DNA of 64,000 bases from Bacillota bacterium (GTDB lineage: Bacteria; Armatimonadota; HRBIN16). The stretch lies in assembly GCA_023511455.1 (NCBI GenBank), contig JAIMBJ010000016.1, positions 1 to 64,000 of the forward strand. The letters are read 5' to 3'. The position numbers and the translations under genes were made by a program. Below the pieces are notes generated by a model, which searched no databases, had not been told where the DNA came from, and was given only the letters and a program-made list of their open reading frames with translations. Positions 27,062 through 35,613 of this stretch are shown here, piece by piece. Numbering within the stretch: position 1 is the stretch's first letter; each line of letters starts with the position of its first letter.

Positions 27062-27982
27062 CTAAACCATCAGCTCCGCCACCTGCTTTACGTCTCTGTC
27101 CATCTGCTCTTTCAACGCCTGCAGGGATTCGAATTTGCGCTCGTCGCGCAGCCGGTGGAAGAAGGCGAGATGCACTTCCTCCCCATAGAGACTGCCGGAG
27201 AAACCCAGCAGGTACGCTTCGACGGTACGGTTCTTACCGTCTACGGTCGGACGTACGCCCACGCTGATTGCCGCGGTGTACACGTTGCCCGTGCGCACGT
27301 GCAACAGTCGTCCTGCGTATATGCCATCTCGCGGTACCACCTGTGGCGCAAGCGGCTGCAGGTTCACGGTTGGGTAACCCAGTTTCCTGCCCAGCCGTTG
27401 TCCGCGAACCACCACGCCCTCCAGCACGTACGCCCTGCCCAGCATGGCAGATGCCTCGCGCACCTCGCCTTCCAGCAGCGATTGTCGGATGCGGCTGCTG
27501 CTGATGCGCTCATCGCGATAGAGCACGTCGGGCACCGCTTCCACCTCGAAGCCGAAACGGCATTGTACCTCTCGCAGGTAATCCACATTGCCCATCCGCC
27601 GATACCCGAAGCGAAAATCTCTGCCCACCACAATGTGACGGGCGTTCAGCCGCTCGTGCAACACGAAGCGCACGAACTCGTCGGGCTGCAACATGGCGAG
27701 ATGGCGGTCGAAGCGCATCAGCAGAACGTGCTGCACGCCGTTCTCCTGCAGCAGGCGCAGACGGCTGGTCAGGGTGGTCAGGTAGGGTGGCGATTTTTCG
27801 GGTCGAATGGCTTCCTGCGGGTGGCGGTCAAAGGTCACTGCGACGGCGGGAATGCTCAGCTGATGCGCTCGCTGCACCGCTGCGGAGATAATTGCCCTGT
27901 GTCCCTGGTGAACTCCATCGAAGACACCGATGGTCACCACGCTGGCACGCAGGCTCATCGGGCGGGGAGCAAGACTGCTCAC
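27062..27982 (-). CDS. ribF: Bifunctional riboflavin kinase/FAD synthetase
   Basis: A 306-residue enzyme that phosphorylates riboflavin to FMN and adenylates it to FAD. The N-terminal FAD synthetase domain has the nucleotidyltransferase motif TIGVFDGVHQGHRAI; the C-terminal kinase domain shows GRKLGYPTVNL and GIYAGRL. The GTG at 27982 is preceded by GAGGAGG at 7 bases and overlaps the truB stop by 4 bases. It is the last member of the nusA-infB-truB operon, a common position for ribF. Confidence 0.95.
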   Translation of the reverse strand: MSSLAPRPMSLRASVVTIGVFDGVHQGHRAIISAAVQRAHQLSIPAVAVTFDRHPQEAIRPEKSPPYLTTLTSRLRLLQENGVQHVLLMRFDRHLAMLQPDEFVRFVLHERLNARHIVVGRDFRFGYRRMGNVDYLREVQCRFGFEVEAVPDVLYRDERISSSRIRQSLLEGEVREASAMLGRAYVLEGVVVRGQRLGRKLGYPTVNLQPLAPQVVPRDGIYAGRLLHVRTGNVYTAAISVGVRPTVDGKNRTVEAYLLGFSGSLYGEEVHLAFFHRLRDERKFESLQALKEQMDRDVKQVAELMV

Positions 27983-28917
27983 CCCAAATCCTCCTCTACG
28001 CTGCGAGGGTGGTAGAGAACGCGCTCACCGAACACCTTGTAGGGCCACACCTCGTCGCGGCGCACCGTGGCGATGGCGAAGAGCTCGCCCGCCGCGTCCA
28101 GCACGGCAATATACGGCGGTTTCTCTGCTGGCAGCGGCACGGGTGGGAAGGGCTTTGGCTTGACGAAACTGCCCAGCCGAAACAGGCGCAACACCCGGGG
28201 ATGTGGTCTCCAGACAGGAAGGATACCCTCCACTGCCTGCGCCATTGGGATGAGGTGTTTATCCCCACCTTCGGCTTCCAGCTGTTGCAGGGTGACCGCA
28301 TCCTCCGCGCGGAACGCGCCGATTGCCGTTCGCACCAGCGATTTCATGTATCCACCCACATCCAGCGCATCGCCGATATCCGCGCAGAGCGTACGGATAT
28401 ATGTTCCGGTGGAGCATTCCACCTCTATCTCCGCTTCTGGATGTTCGCCGGGCGAGAAGTTCAGCAGTTGCAGGCGATAGACGGACACCTTGCGAGCCTC
28501 TCGGGGAACCACCTTGCCCTCTCGTGCAAGCTCGTACAGGCGTCTGCCCTCGTGATGCACCGCGGAGTGCATTGGAGGTATTTGCTCTATCTCTCCGGTG
28601 AAGCGGGGTAGCGTAGCCTCCACCATCTCACGGGTGACACCGCTGGCATCCGTGCTGGCAATCACCTCGCCCTCCGCATCTTGCGTGGTGGTCTGTATGC
28701 CCAGCACCATCGTAGCCCGGTAGGTTTTGGGCAGCCACTGCAGAAACTCGTTCAGCCGGGTGGCTTTGCCCAGGCAGATGAGCAGCACTCCCTCCGCGCC
28801 GGGGTCCAGGGTGCCGCTGTGTCCCGCCCGTCGCACATTCAGGATGCGGCGCACGGCGTCCACCGCCTCCCGCGAGGTCATGCCCGCTGGCTTGTAGAGG
28901 TTGAGCAGTGCATCCAT
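27979..28917 (-). CDS. truB: tRNA pseudouridine(55) synthase
   Basis: A 312-residue TruB enzyme that makes the universal pseudouridine at position 55 in the tRNA T-loop. The N-terminus LYKPAGMTSREAVD and the catalytic motif HSGTLDPGAEGVLLICLG (nucleophilic Asp in GTLDP) are diagnostic, and GTYIRTLCADIG follows. A C-terminal PUA-like extension (about 235-312) is present. Its first 40 bases overlap the end of nrnA and its end overlaps ribF by 4, showing a tightly coupled operon. Confidence 0.95.
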   Translation of the reverse strand: MDALLNLYKPAGMTSREAVDAVRRILNVRRAGHSGTLDPGAEGVLLICLGKATRLNEFLQWLPKTYRATMVLGIQTTTQDAEGEVIASTDASGVTREMVEATLPRFTGEIEQIPPMHSAVHHEGRRLYELAREGKVVPREARKVSVYRLQLLNFSPGEHPEAEIEVECSTGTYIRTLCADIGDALDVGGYMKSLVRTAIGAFRAEDAVTLQQLEAEGGDKHLIPMAQAVEGILPVWRPHPRVLRLFRLGSFVKPKPFPPVPLPAEKPPYIAVLDAAGELFAIATVRRDEVWPYKVFGERVLYHPRSVEEDLG

Positions 28918-29873
28918 TCCCGCAGAGCCTCAATCACTTTCCTCTTCGCCTCGTCGATACCACCGTTCACCCAGAAGCCTGCCGCCATGCGGTGACCGCC
29001 ACCCCCGAACTTCTCCGCCAGCTTCGACATATCGATACGCTCGTCGCGGCTGCGAACGCTTACACGCACCCGACCGGGTTTTACCTCTCGCAATAACGCA
29101 AGCACCACGCTGTCGCGTACCGCCCGCAGCTGTGTAATGATGCCTTCGGTGTCTTCATCGGTAGCCTCCAGCTCGGTGAAATCCTCGTAGCTGAGGTAAG
29201 ACCACACCAGCTTGCCTTCTTCCTCCTGCCGGATGTGTTCCAGGGCGCGTCCCAGCAGTCTCACACTCGGAAAAGAGCGTCGCTCGAAAACCTCTTCCGC
29301 AATCTGCGCGGGCGATGCTCCCGCTTCCATCAGAGTTGCGCTCAGGCGGAAGGTGGCTGGCGAGACGTTCATATAGCGGTAAAGACCGGTATCGGTGATG
29401 ATACCGGTGAGCAGGCAGGTGGCAACGGCTGGCGTGATGGGCACATCCATCACGTTCAGCAGGCGGTAGACGATTTCGGCGGTGGCGGCGGCTCTGGACT
29501 GCTGGATGCGGATGTCTCCAAACGCGCCTTCGGTCACGTGGTGGTCGATGTCCACGATAATCCGCGCCGAGAACACCGCATCCCTGGCTTTACCGATGCG
29601 CTCGGGCATGCCGGTATCACACACTACTGCCACGTCGAAGCCTCTCTGCTCGGTAGCGGTGAGAACCTTCTCGGAGCCGGGCAGGAAGCGGTATATCTCC
29701 GGCACGCCGTCACTGCTCAGCGTGATCACCCGCTTGCCCAGGCCCTCCAGCACGGATTGCAGGGCAAGCGCGCAACCCAGCGTGTCGCCGTCGGGATTGA
29801 GATGGCAGGCGAGAACCACGCTCTTCGCCTCCTGAAGTACCTGAGCAACCTGTTGCAGGTGGCGTCGAATCAT
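28878..29873 (-). CDS. nrnA: DHH/DHHA1 phosphoesterase (NrnA-like nanoRNase)
   Basis: A 331-residue DHH-family phosphoesterase of the NrnA type, which degrades 2-5 nt RNAs and dephosphorylates pAp. Metal-binding motifs are NPDGDTLG, VVCDTG and DIDHHV. The C-terminal DHHA1 domain ends with the substrate-binding GGGGHRMAAGF. It lies in the standard place between rbfA and truB and overlaps both. Whether nanoRNase or pAp phosphatase activity dominates here is not predictable. Confidence 0.92.
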   Translation of the reverse strand: MIRRHLQQVAQVLQEAKSVVLACHLNPDGDTLGCALALQSVLEGLGKRVITLSSDGVPEIYRFLPGSEKVLTATEQRGFDVAVVCDTGMPERIGKARDAVFSARIIVDIDHHVTEGAFGDIRIQQSRAAATAEIVYRLLNVMDVPITPAVATCLLTGIITDTGLYRYMNVSPATFRLSATLMEAGASPAQIAEEVFERRSFPSVRLLGRALEHIRQEEEGKLVWSYLSYEDFTELEATDEDTEGIITQLRAVRDSVVLALLREVKPGRVRVSVRSRDERIDMSKLAEKFGGGGHRMAAGFWVNGGIDEAKRKVIEALREWMHCSTSTSQRA

Positions 29874-30214
29874 CCCTGTTCCAGTTGACGCAGCAGTTCG
29901 TGCACGCGCATTCCCGCTTCGATGCCCTCATCCGGCTCGAAATGGATTTCCGGCACGACGCGCAGGTGCGCACGACGCCCGAACTCGCCGCGAATACGTC
30001 CCGCAAGGTTCCTGAGCACATCGAGGGCTTTGTCGCGTGCCTCGGTACCACCCAGCGCACTGACGTATACCTTCGCATGGCTCAGGTCACGTGAAACCCT
30101 CGCCTGCGTGATGGTAACCCCCTCGAGGCGTGGGTCTTTCAACTCGTTTCGCACGATGTCGCTGATCTCGGTCACCAGCAGGCTTTCTATCTTGGATACT
30201 CTGTTGCTACTCAT
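29870..30214 (-). CDS. rbfA: Ribosome-binding factor A
   Basis: A 114-residue 30S maturation factor that helps process the 16S rRNA 5' end and is important in cold growth. The KH-like fold motifs ISDIVRNELKDPR, VSRDLSHAKVYVS and HFEPDEGIEAGMRVHELL are all present. It starts one base after the DUF503 gene and overlaps nrnA by 4 bases, as in many operons of this type. Confidence 0.94.
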   Translation of the reverse strand: MSSNRVSKIESLLVTEISDIVRNELKDPRLEGVTITQARVSRDLSHAKVYVSALGGTEARDKALDVLRNLAGRIRGEFGRRAHLRVVPEIHFEPDEGIEAGMRVHELLRQLEQG

Positions 30215-30215
30215 T

Positions 30216-30500
30216 TCACCACAACTCCATATTGACTTCGACCACCTCGATGCGTGGGTCGGCGTATAAAAAGTCCAGAGCCTTGTTCAACACGCTGTTG
30301 ACGTGTTGCCGGTCATTGCCCACGCAGGAGAAGCCGAGTGTTGCTTGCTGCCACTCGTCCAGATGATCCACCTCGGCAGCAGAGAGGTTGAACCTGTTGC
30401 GCAGGGTGTCCAGCGTACTGCGCACCACATGCCGTTTCTCTTTGAGAGAGGTCGCTTCGTAGAGGTGCAGCTCTACCGTCAATACACCCACGACCATCAT
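30216..30500 (-). CDS. ylxP: DUF503 (YlxP-like) family protein
   Basis: A 94-residue YlxP-like protein, implicated with RbfA in ribosome assembly in firmicutes. The pattern VGVLTVELHLYEATSLKEKRHVVRSTLDTLRNRFN is split around the typical SLKEKR motif, and AEVDHLDEWQQATLGFSCVGND completes it. It precedes rbfA as usual, but a 106-base gap containing an interspersed repeat separates it from infB. Confidence 0.9.
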   Translation of the reverse strand: MMVVGVLTVELHLYEATSLKEKRHVVRSTLDTLRNRFNLSAAEVDHLDEWQQATLGFSCVGNDRQHVNSVLNKALDFLYADPRIEVVEVNMELW

Positions 30501-30533
30501 GGCACCTGTATACCTGTCCAGTTTCAGTCTTCT

Positions 30534-30558
30534 GGAGGACGAGGCTCCCGCCGAGCCG
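30534..30558 (-). repeat. 25-bp interspersed repeat, copy 1
   Basis: A 25-base element with core GAGGCTCCCGCC in the infB-ylxP gap. The reverse strand at 35576-35600 repeats it with only two mismatches (positions 6 and 20). It contains a short GC-rich inverted repeat and lies outside coding sequence. The strand label is arbitrary; the core as written is on the plus strand. Confidence 0.6.
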
Positions 30559-30606
30559 AACGGTGCGAGCCGTACTGCACGAGTATCGGTCAGGCGTCTC
30601 TATCCG

Positions 30607-32571
30607 CTACGAGACCGCCGTTGCACTCCGCTGGGTAATCGTATGACCCGCGCGAGACACTTCCCGTTTCTCAAAGCACTCGATGAGGTCACCTTCCGCG
30701 AAGTCCGAGAAGCCGTCCACCATGATACCGCACTCGTAACCCTGCGCAATCTCACGCACATCGTCTTTGAGGTGGCGCAGGGAGACGATTTTGCCGGTGT
30801 GCAGCAGGTCTTTCTTGCGCCACACACGCGCCTCGGCGTTGCGTACGACCTTGCCCTCGGTCACGTAGCACCCGGCGACCGTGCCGCGTGGCAGGTTGAA
30901 CACGGCACGCACCTCCGCTTTGCCCAGCGGGAACTCCTCGATCACCGGCTGTAGCATGCCCAGCATCGCCGCCTTGATGTCTTCGACCAGCTCGTAGATG
31001 ATGCGGTAGGTGCGCACTTCCACGCGCTCCTGCTCCGCGACACGTTGCGCTTCGGGCTCCACGCGCACGTTGAAACCGATAACCAGCGCGTTGGATGCCG
31101 ACGCCAGCATGATGTCGGACTCGGTGATGTTACCCACCGCCGCGTGCAGCACCCGCAGGCGCACCTCCGGATGCTCCAGCCGCTCTAGCGACGTACGCAC
31201 AGCCTCCACCGAACCGTGCACATCCGCCTTCAGCACCACCAGCAGCTCCTTGATTTCGCCTTCCTTAATCAGCCTGCTGAGGTCTTTCATGGTGACGCGA
31301 GCGCGCTGGCTGGCAAGCTTCTCCTGACGGTGGCGCTGCTCGCGCTCCATCGCAATCTGTCGGGCAGTGCGTTCATCCTTCACCACTTCCATCTTCTCGC
31401 CTGCGTTCGGCACCGAGGACAAGCCGATGACCTCCACCGGCATGGCGGGCGTGGCTTTAGGCACGCGGTTGCCCCGGTCATCTATCAACGCCTTAATCTT
31501 TCCATGCGCCTCACCCGCCACCACTGCATCGCCCTGCTTGAACGTTCCCTGCTGAACGATGATGGTAGCGACGGGACCTCTGCCCTTGTCCAGTTTGGAT
31601 TCGATAACCACCCCCTCGGCGGGAGCGTTCGGGTCGGCTTTCAGCTCCTGAACTTCGGCAACCAGCAGGATGGCTTCCAGCAAATCGCCCAGCCCAATGC
31701 GCTGTTTTGCGGATACCGGCACGAAGATGGTATCGCCACCCCACTCTTCCGGAACCACGCCCAGCTCCGCCAGCTGTTGTTTGACACGGTCGGGATTGGC
31801 TTCGGGTTTGTCTATCTTGTTGATGGCCACGATAATGGGAACGTTCGCCGCTTTGGCGTGGTTCAATGCCTCTATGGTCTGGGGCATCACGCCATCGTCG
31901 GCGGCAACCACCAGCACCGCGATGTCGGTGACCTGTGCGCCGCGCGCACGCATGGCGGTAAAGGCTTCATGCCCCGGAGTATCCAGAAAAGTGATTTTCG
32001 CCTTCTCGCCGGCGTGTTCTACCTCCACCTGATACGCGCCGATGTGCTGGGTGATGCCACCGTATTCGCCTTCCGCGACGTTGGTACGCCGGATGGCGTC
32101 CAGCAGGGTGGTCTTTCCGTGGTCGACGTGCCCCAAAATGGTTACTACCGGCGGGCGGGGTTGCGGACCACCCGTCGACGCGGTACGGGGACGTGCGCTT
32201 TCGGGTACTTCCGGCTCCTTCGCCTCCGTCCAGCGGACGCTGTAGCCCAGTTCATAGGCGACTCGCTCGATCTGGTCGGCGGAGAGCTGCTGATTCAGCC
32301 CCGCCAGCACCCCGACCTTCATCAGTTTTTGCTGTATCTGCGTGGACTGTACCCCCAATGCCTGAGCCAGTTCGCGCACGGTCATCGTCGGGGGCAACTC
32401 GACTTCGGGGTGCCCTTTGTCCAGCACGGCGCGCACCGCTTGCGCCGTGGAGATGTCAATGAGGCTGTCAGCGTTCTTTACCTCCACGCCCAAGTCGGTG
32501 AGCGTGCTGAGCAGCTCCGCAACGCTCATCTGCAGGTCTTTCGCTAAATCGCCAACGCGAATCCGGTTCAC
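30607..32571 (-). CDS. infB: Translation initiation factor IF-2
   Basis: A 654-residue initiator-tRNA-binding GTPase. Two N-terminal IF2_N modules ([12 protein letters not shown] and [12 protein letters not shown]) are followed by a short linker, then the G domain: G1 [17 protein letters not shown] for G3 and [11 protein letters not shown] for G4. The C-terminal domains are complete ([20 protein letters not shown]). It is shorter than E. coli IF-2 because the N-terminal linker is reduced, as in many non-proteobacteria. Its start overlaps the ylxR stop by 4 bases. Confidence 0.97.
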   Translation of the reverse strand: MNRIRVGDLAKDLQMSVAELLSTLTDLGVEVKNADSLIDISTAQAVRAVLDKGHPEVELPPTMTVRELAQALGVQSTQIQQKLMKVGVLAGLNQQLSADQIERVAYELGYSVRWTEAKEPEVPESARPRTASTGGPQPRPPVVTILGHVDHGKTTLLDAIRRTNVAEGEYGGITQHIGAYQVEVEHAGEKAKITFLDTPGHEAFTAMRARGAQVTDIAVLVVAADDGVMPQTIEALNHAKAANVPIIVAINKIDKPEANPDRVKQQLAELGVVPEEWGGDTIFVPVSAKQRIGLGDLLEAILLVAEVQELKADPNAPAEGVVIESKLDKGRGPVATIIVQQGTFKQGDAVVAGEAHGKIKALIDDRGNRVPKATPAMPVEVIGLSSVPNAGEKMEVVKDERTARQIAMEREQRHRQEKLASQRARVTMKDLSRLIKEGEIKELLVVLKADVHGSVEAVRTSLERLEHPEVRLRVLHAAVGNITESDIMLASASNALVIGFNVRVEPEAQRVAEQERVEVRTYRIIYELVEDIKAAMLGMLQPVIEEFPLGKAEVRAVFNLPRGTVAGCYVTEGKVVRNAEARVWRKKDLLHTGKIVSLRHLKDDVREIAQGYECGIMVDGFSDFAEGDLIECFEKREVSRAGHTITQRSATAVS

Positions 32572-32861
32572 GAGCGAGTCACCTCCTCTTCTTCCGCCTG
32601 TGCAGCCAGCTGCAGCAGCTCCTGTGCCGTGTGCGCCGGCAGGGCTACTTTGAGCGAACGCTCCAGCTTGTTCGCTTTCAACGCTTTCTCCACGCAGGAT
32701 ACGCTCCGGCAGACGTACGCGCCGCGTCCCGCCTTCTTACCGGTCAGGTCTACTTCCACCGTGCCTTCTGGAGTGCGCACGACGCGCATCAAACCTCTCT
32801 TCGGTGCGGCGGTTCGACACGCCACGCACGTTCGTATCGGTGTATGTTTACGTGCAGGCAT
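32568..32861 (-). CDS. ylxR: YlxR/RnpM family RNA-binding protein
   Basis: A 97-residue DUF448 protein, recently described in Bacillus as a modulator of RNase P (RnpM). It has the family motifs RTCVACRTAAPKRGLMRVV and GRGAYVCRSVSCVEKAL. I place the start at the ATG at 32861 with TGGAG upstream; a TTG at 32891 that overlaps the nusA stop (TTGA) is also possible and would add ten residues. The standard position between nusA and infB supports the call. Confidence 0.9.
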   Translation of the reverse strand: MPARKHTPIRTCVACRTAAPKRGLMRVVRTPEGTVEVDLTGKKAGRGAYVCRSVSCVEKALKANKLERSLKVALPAHTAQELLQLAAQAEEEEVTRS

Positions 32862-32887
32862 CGCGGACTCCAGAACTGTTTTTTCTC

Positions 32888-33967
32888 TCAAGACGCGCTT
32901 TCCTTTTCCTCTTTGCCTGTCGCCAGAGCGTCTTGAGCGGTTTGAGATTCGCTTCGAATGTCTATTTTCCAGCCGGTCAATCGCGCTGCCAACCGTACGT
33001 TTTGCCCCGCTTTGCCGATAGCCAGCGAGAGCTGGTCGTCAGGCACGATGACCAGTGCGCTTTTTTCGCTCTCGTTCAGCTGCACTTTCGAAACCTTTGC
33101 GGGGCTCAACGCCTCCGCAATAAACTGTGCTGGTTCGGGATACCAGCGGATGATATCTATCTTCTCGTCGTACAGTTCGTTCACCACCGCCTGCACCCGC
33201 GTTCCGCGAAGACCCACACAACTGCCTACCGGGTCGATGTTCGGCTCCTTCGCCCACACGGCGATTTTGGAGCGTGCGCCCGGCTCTCGCGCAACCGCTT
33301 TAATCACCACGCTTCCCTCGCGCACCTCGGGTACCTCCAGTTCGAACAGGCGACGGATGAGGCTGGGATGACTGCGCGAGACGATGATGCGCGGCGCCTT
33401 GGTGGTGCGCTCCACACGTAGCAGGTACACACGCAGGCGGTCATGCGGGCGATACGGCTCGTTCGGCACCTGCTCCTCTGGCGGCAGGATAGCCTCTACC
33501 CTGTCGAGATCAATGATGACGTTCGGACCCTCTCTGCGCTGTACGAAGCCGGACAGTATCTCTCCGACGCGCTCCTGGAACTCCTGATATATCTGTTCCC
33601 GCTCCGCCTCGCGGATGCGTTGCACAATCACTTGCTTGGCGGTCTGTGCCGCGATGCGTCCGAAGTCGTCCAAGTCGACCGGCACCGACACGGTGTCCCC
33701 TATCTCCGCCTCCGGTTTGAACTTCCTCGCCTCTTCCAGAGAAATCTGGGTATGCGGGTTTTCGACCTCTTCCACCACTGTGCGCTCGCAGAACAATCGC
33801 ACCCCCGCCTTGCTGGAATCGAGGCGCAGACGCACATCGCCGACCGCTCCGCAGTGCTTCTTGTAGGCGTTGGTCAAAGCGGTCTCCAGCGCCTCCCACA
33901 GCACCGCCAGAGGGATGTCCCGCTCCCGTTCTAGCGCACGCAGTATTTCAATGAACTCGCTGTTCAT
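32888..33967 (-). CDS. nusA: Transcription termination/antitermination factor NusA
   Basis: A 359-residue NusA with the N-terminal RNA polymerase-binding domain (about 1-125), an S1 domain (about 130-200, GEILSGFVQR) and two KH domains (CVGLRGTRVQAVV and LAIGKAGQNVRLAARL). No C-terminal acidic repeats are present, as in Gram-positive forms. It is the first gene of the translation operon. rimP, its usual upstream partner, is missing from this position. The leader carries a terminator-like hairpin that may make expression self-controlled. Confidence 0.96.
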   Translation of the reverse strand: MNSEFIEILRALERERDIPLAVLWEALETALTNAYKKHCGAVGDVRLRLDSSKAGVRLFCERTVVEEVENPHTQISLEEARKFKPEAEIGDTVSVPVDLDDFGRIAAQTAKQVIVQRIREAEREQIYQEFQERVGEILSGFVQRREGPNVIIDLDRVEAILPPEEQVPNEPYRPHDRLRVYLLRVERTTKAPRIIVSRSHPSLIRRLFELEVPEVREGSVVIKAVAREPGARSKIAVWAKEPNIDPVGSCVGLRGTRVQAVVNELYDEKIDIIRWYPEPAQFIAEALSPAKVSKVQLNESEKSALVIVPDDQLSLAIGKAGQNVRLAARLTGWKIDIRSESQTAQDALATGKEEKESAS

Positions 33968-34000
33968 GGCTGCCCTCTATCCGATTATCTTCCGTCAGGG

Positions 34001-34032
34001 TAAGAAAAAGAGTGGGCGAGCCTGCCCACTCT
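34001..34032 (-). terminator. Terminator-like hairpin in the nusA leader (possible attenuator)
   Basis: AGAGTGGGC (34009-34017) pairs with GCCCACTCT (34024-34032) around a 6-base loop. In minus-strand RNA the stem is followed directly by UUUUUCUU. It lies between a predicted minus promoter (34099-34128) and the nusA start, about 34 bases upstream of the ATG, so a leader transcript would meet it before translation. It could instead stop leftward readthrough from 34450. Confidence 0.75.
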
Positions 34033-34098
34033 CTTTCGAGATGATTGCTACCCCCTTATGCCGCCCTACCTGCTCATCATACCCTTCAACCGACTATA

Positions 34099-34128
34099 AG
34101 TATATCACATCCATACTCCTTGATGCAA
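34099..34128 (-). promoter_or_regulatory. Predicted promoter of the nusA-infB operon
   Basis: On the minus strand TTGCAT (34123-34128) and TATACT (34099-34104) are spaced by 18 bases. The predicted transcript would start near 34092, giving a leader of about 125 bases that contains the terminator-like hairpin. Confidence 0.58.
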
Positions 34129-34213
34129 CCACCGGGAAACGTCGCTGGGCAGGAGGTAGGCGTTGCCACCACAGAGAAGAAAAGTATAAAATCCTCTGCA
34201 GGGAGAAAGGCGG

Positions 34214-34408
34214 ATGGCAAAACATACCACAGAAGAAACGGAAGGACGAGTGCGGACCACCGTTGAGCTCGAGCCCGGCGAGCGTGTGGCATTATGCCGG
34301 TGCTTCAAGTCCAGCAAGTTTCCCTTCTGCGACGGCACGCACCGGCAATATCAGGGAGTGGGTCCTGTGATTGTGCAGGCACCGGCAGAGAAGGCACAGC
34401 AGGGATAG
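34214..34408 (+). CDS. CDGSH-type iron-sulfur protein
   Basis: A 64-residue protein with the CDGSH motif that binds a [2Fe-2S] cluster with three Cys and one His (C28, C30, C39, H43 in CRCFKSSKFPFCDGTH). Small single-motif proteins of this kind are thought to carry electrons or clusters. It is a monocistronic gene on the plus strand, followed by a hairpin terminator at 34414-34445. GGGAGAAAGGCGG lies upstream as a ribosome-binding site. Confidence 0.9.
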   Translation: MAKHTTEETEGRVRTTVELEPGERVALCRCFKSSKFPFCDGTHRQYQGVGPVIVQAPAEKAQQG

Positions 34409-34413
34409 TCCAC

Positions 34414-34445
34414 CGGAGCCGCGGGAAGCACTCACCGCGGCTCCG
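34414..34445. terminator. Hairpin between convergent genes
   Basis: A perfect 11-bp stem (34414-34424 with 34435-34445) and 10-base loop, directly after the CDGSH gene and before the stop of the convergent 34450 gene. It lacks a T tract, so it may act as a bidirectional or Rho-assisted terminator. Confidence 0.6.
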
Positions 34446-34449
34446 TGAG

Positions 34450-35484
34450 TCAGCTATACTGCAGGGCAATGCGGTGGAACGCCCGTCGGATGGCTTCGCC
34501 TTTGGGCTGAAGAGAGGGATGCGGCTGGAGCCTGGGCGGGGTGCCCCAGATATAGCCATTCAACACGTAGCCCTTCTCCGCCCATTCCAGCATTACTTCT
34601 TCCTCCACCACGCCTTCCACATTGATGGGCGTGGCGATGATTTGCTGTTCCGGTCGCCGCACGCTTTCCAGCCATTGCAGGGTCTCTGGTTTGGAGTATT
34701 CCGCCAGCAAGCCATCGCTCTCGTTCACCATCGGATGATTCACCCACAGCGGGTCGGCAGGCTTCCAGTACGGTGGGTTGAAGGCGATTCGGGTGGCGGG
34801 GCTTGTCTCTTTCACCGTTTTGCGGATGCGGGCGAAGAACCGCGCCAGTACCTCACGCTTGTAGGTCAGGCTCTCCTCTGGCGTAATCTGCGAGCTATCT
34901 TCAGGCATCTCCCTGCCAATAATCTCCCGAAACGGTTGTTTCACAAACCAGGCGGGTTGCATGTGGAAACCGCTGTCCAGATCGCCGTAACAGAACCAGT
35001 CGAACAGTATCCAGTCTACGGGGAACTGCTCCAGAAACTCTTCCACGCGCGCACAGAACAGGTCTGCCCAGGGCGACTCCGGTGCAAGGAAGCCGTGCCA
35101 CCAGTTCCTGCGGCTTTCCGGTATCACCCAGTCATGGCGGTACGCGCTCATCGCCACATCTGCACCGACGCAGAAGTAGCTCCAGAAGGGCAATCCCGCT
35201 TCCTGTGCCAGCTCATACAGCCTGGGCAGCAGTTCCCTTCCCGGACCCGGCGGCACCGGCCCCAAACGGGTGGGATAGAAAGCGTAACCGCCGTACGTAT
35301 ACGCCTGCAGGAAGATGGCGTTGTTGCCCATCTCCAGATGCCAGTCCAGATACTCTCTGGGGTCTATAAACGCCCAGTCCTGCGGCGTGCTCGGGCCGGT
35401 AAAGGGGTGAGGCGCATCATGTACCGACCAGTTCAGGTCGAACATGAGCAGTAAGGTTGGTTTCTTCTTCGGTTGTTCGGGCAT
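34450..35484 (-). CDS. Putative TIM-barrel glycosidase-like protein
   Basis: A 344-residue soluble protein with barrel-like strands: LLLMFDLNWS, AIFLQAYTYGGYAFYP, DWILFDWFCYGDL and RIAFNPPYW. The DWFCYGDLD segment and the late INVEGVVEEEVMLEW look like active-site loops of a glycoside hydrolase clan with acidic residues, but I cannot assign a family. The start at 35484 has AAGGAGACC 7 to 9 bases upstream; the longer frame is repeat-derived junk. It lies downstream of an S9 peptidase on the same strand, separated by a palindromic repeat. Confidence 0.7.
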   Translation of the reverse strand: MPEQPKKKPTLLLMFDLNWSVHDAPHPFTGPSTPQDWAFIDPREYLDWHLEMGNNAIFLQAYTYGGYAFYPTRLGPVPPGPGRELLPRLYELAQEAGLPFWSYFCVGADVAMSAYRHDWVIPESRRNWWHGFLAPESPWADLFCARVEEFLEQFPVDWILFDWFCYGDLDSGFHMQPAWFVKQPFREIIGREMPEDSSQITPEESLTYKREVLARFFARIRKTVKETSPATRIAFNPPYWKPADPLWVNHPMVNESDGLLAEYSKPETLQWLESVRRPEQQIIATPINVEGVVEEEVMLEWAEKGYVLNGYIWGTPPRLQPHPSLQPKGEAIRRAFHRIALQYS

Positions 35485-35548
35485 GGTGTTATGGTCTCCT
35501 TTTGGTTCACGAAGGGCGAAACGACTGGTAAGCCGAGCCCCCAGCCAA

Positions 35549-35568
35549 CCTCCCCGCAGGCGGGGAGG
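35549..35568. repeat. Palindromic intergenic hairpin
   Basis: CCTCCCC and GGGGAGG (35549-35555, 35562-35568) form a 7-bp stem with loop GCAGGC. It sits in the same intergenic gap as copy 2 of the 25-bp interspersed repeat, downstream of the S9 peptidase, for which it may be a terminator. Confidence 0.6.
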
Positions 35569-35575
35569 CGTTTCA

Positions 35576-35600
35576 CGGCTTGGCGGGAGCCTCGCCCTCC
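35576..35600 (+). repeat. 25-bp interspersed repeat, copy 2
   Basis: Inverse-orientation copy of the element at 30534-30558 with 23 of 25 bases identical, again in non-coding DNA. Its neighbour is a perfect palindrome at 35549-35568, so the whole segment 35540-35610 looks like a composite intergenic repeat. The strand label is arbitrary; here the core reads on the minus strand. Confidence 0.6.
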
Positions 35601-35613
35601 AGCTGGCGGTCAC

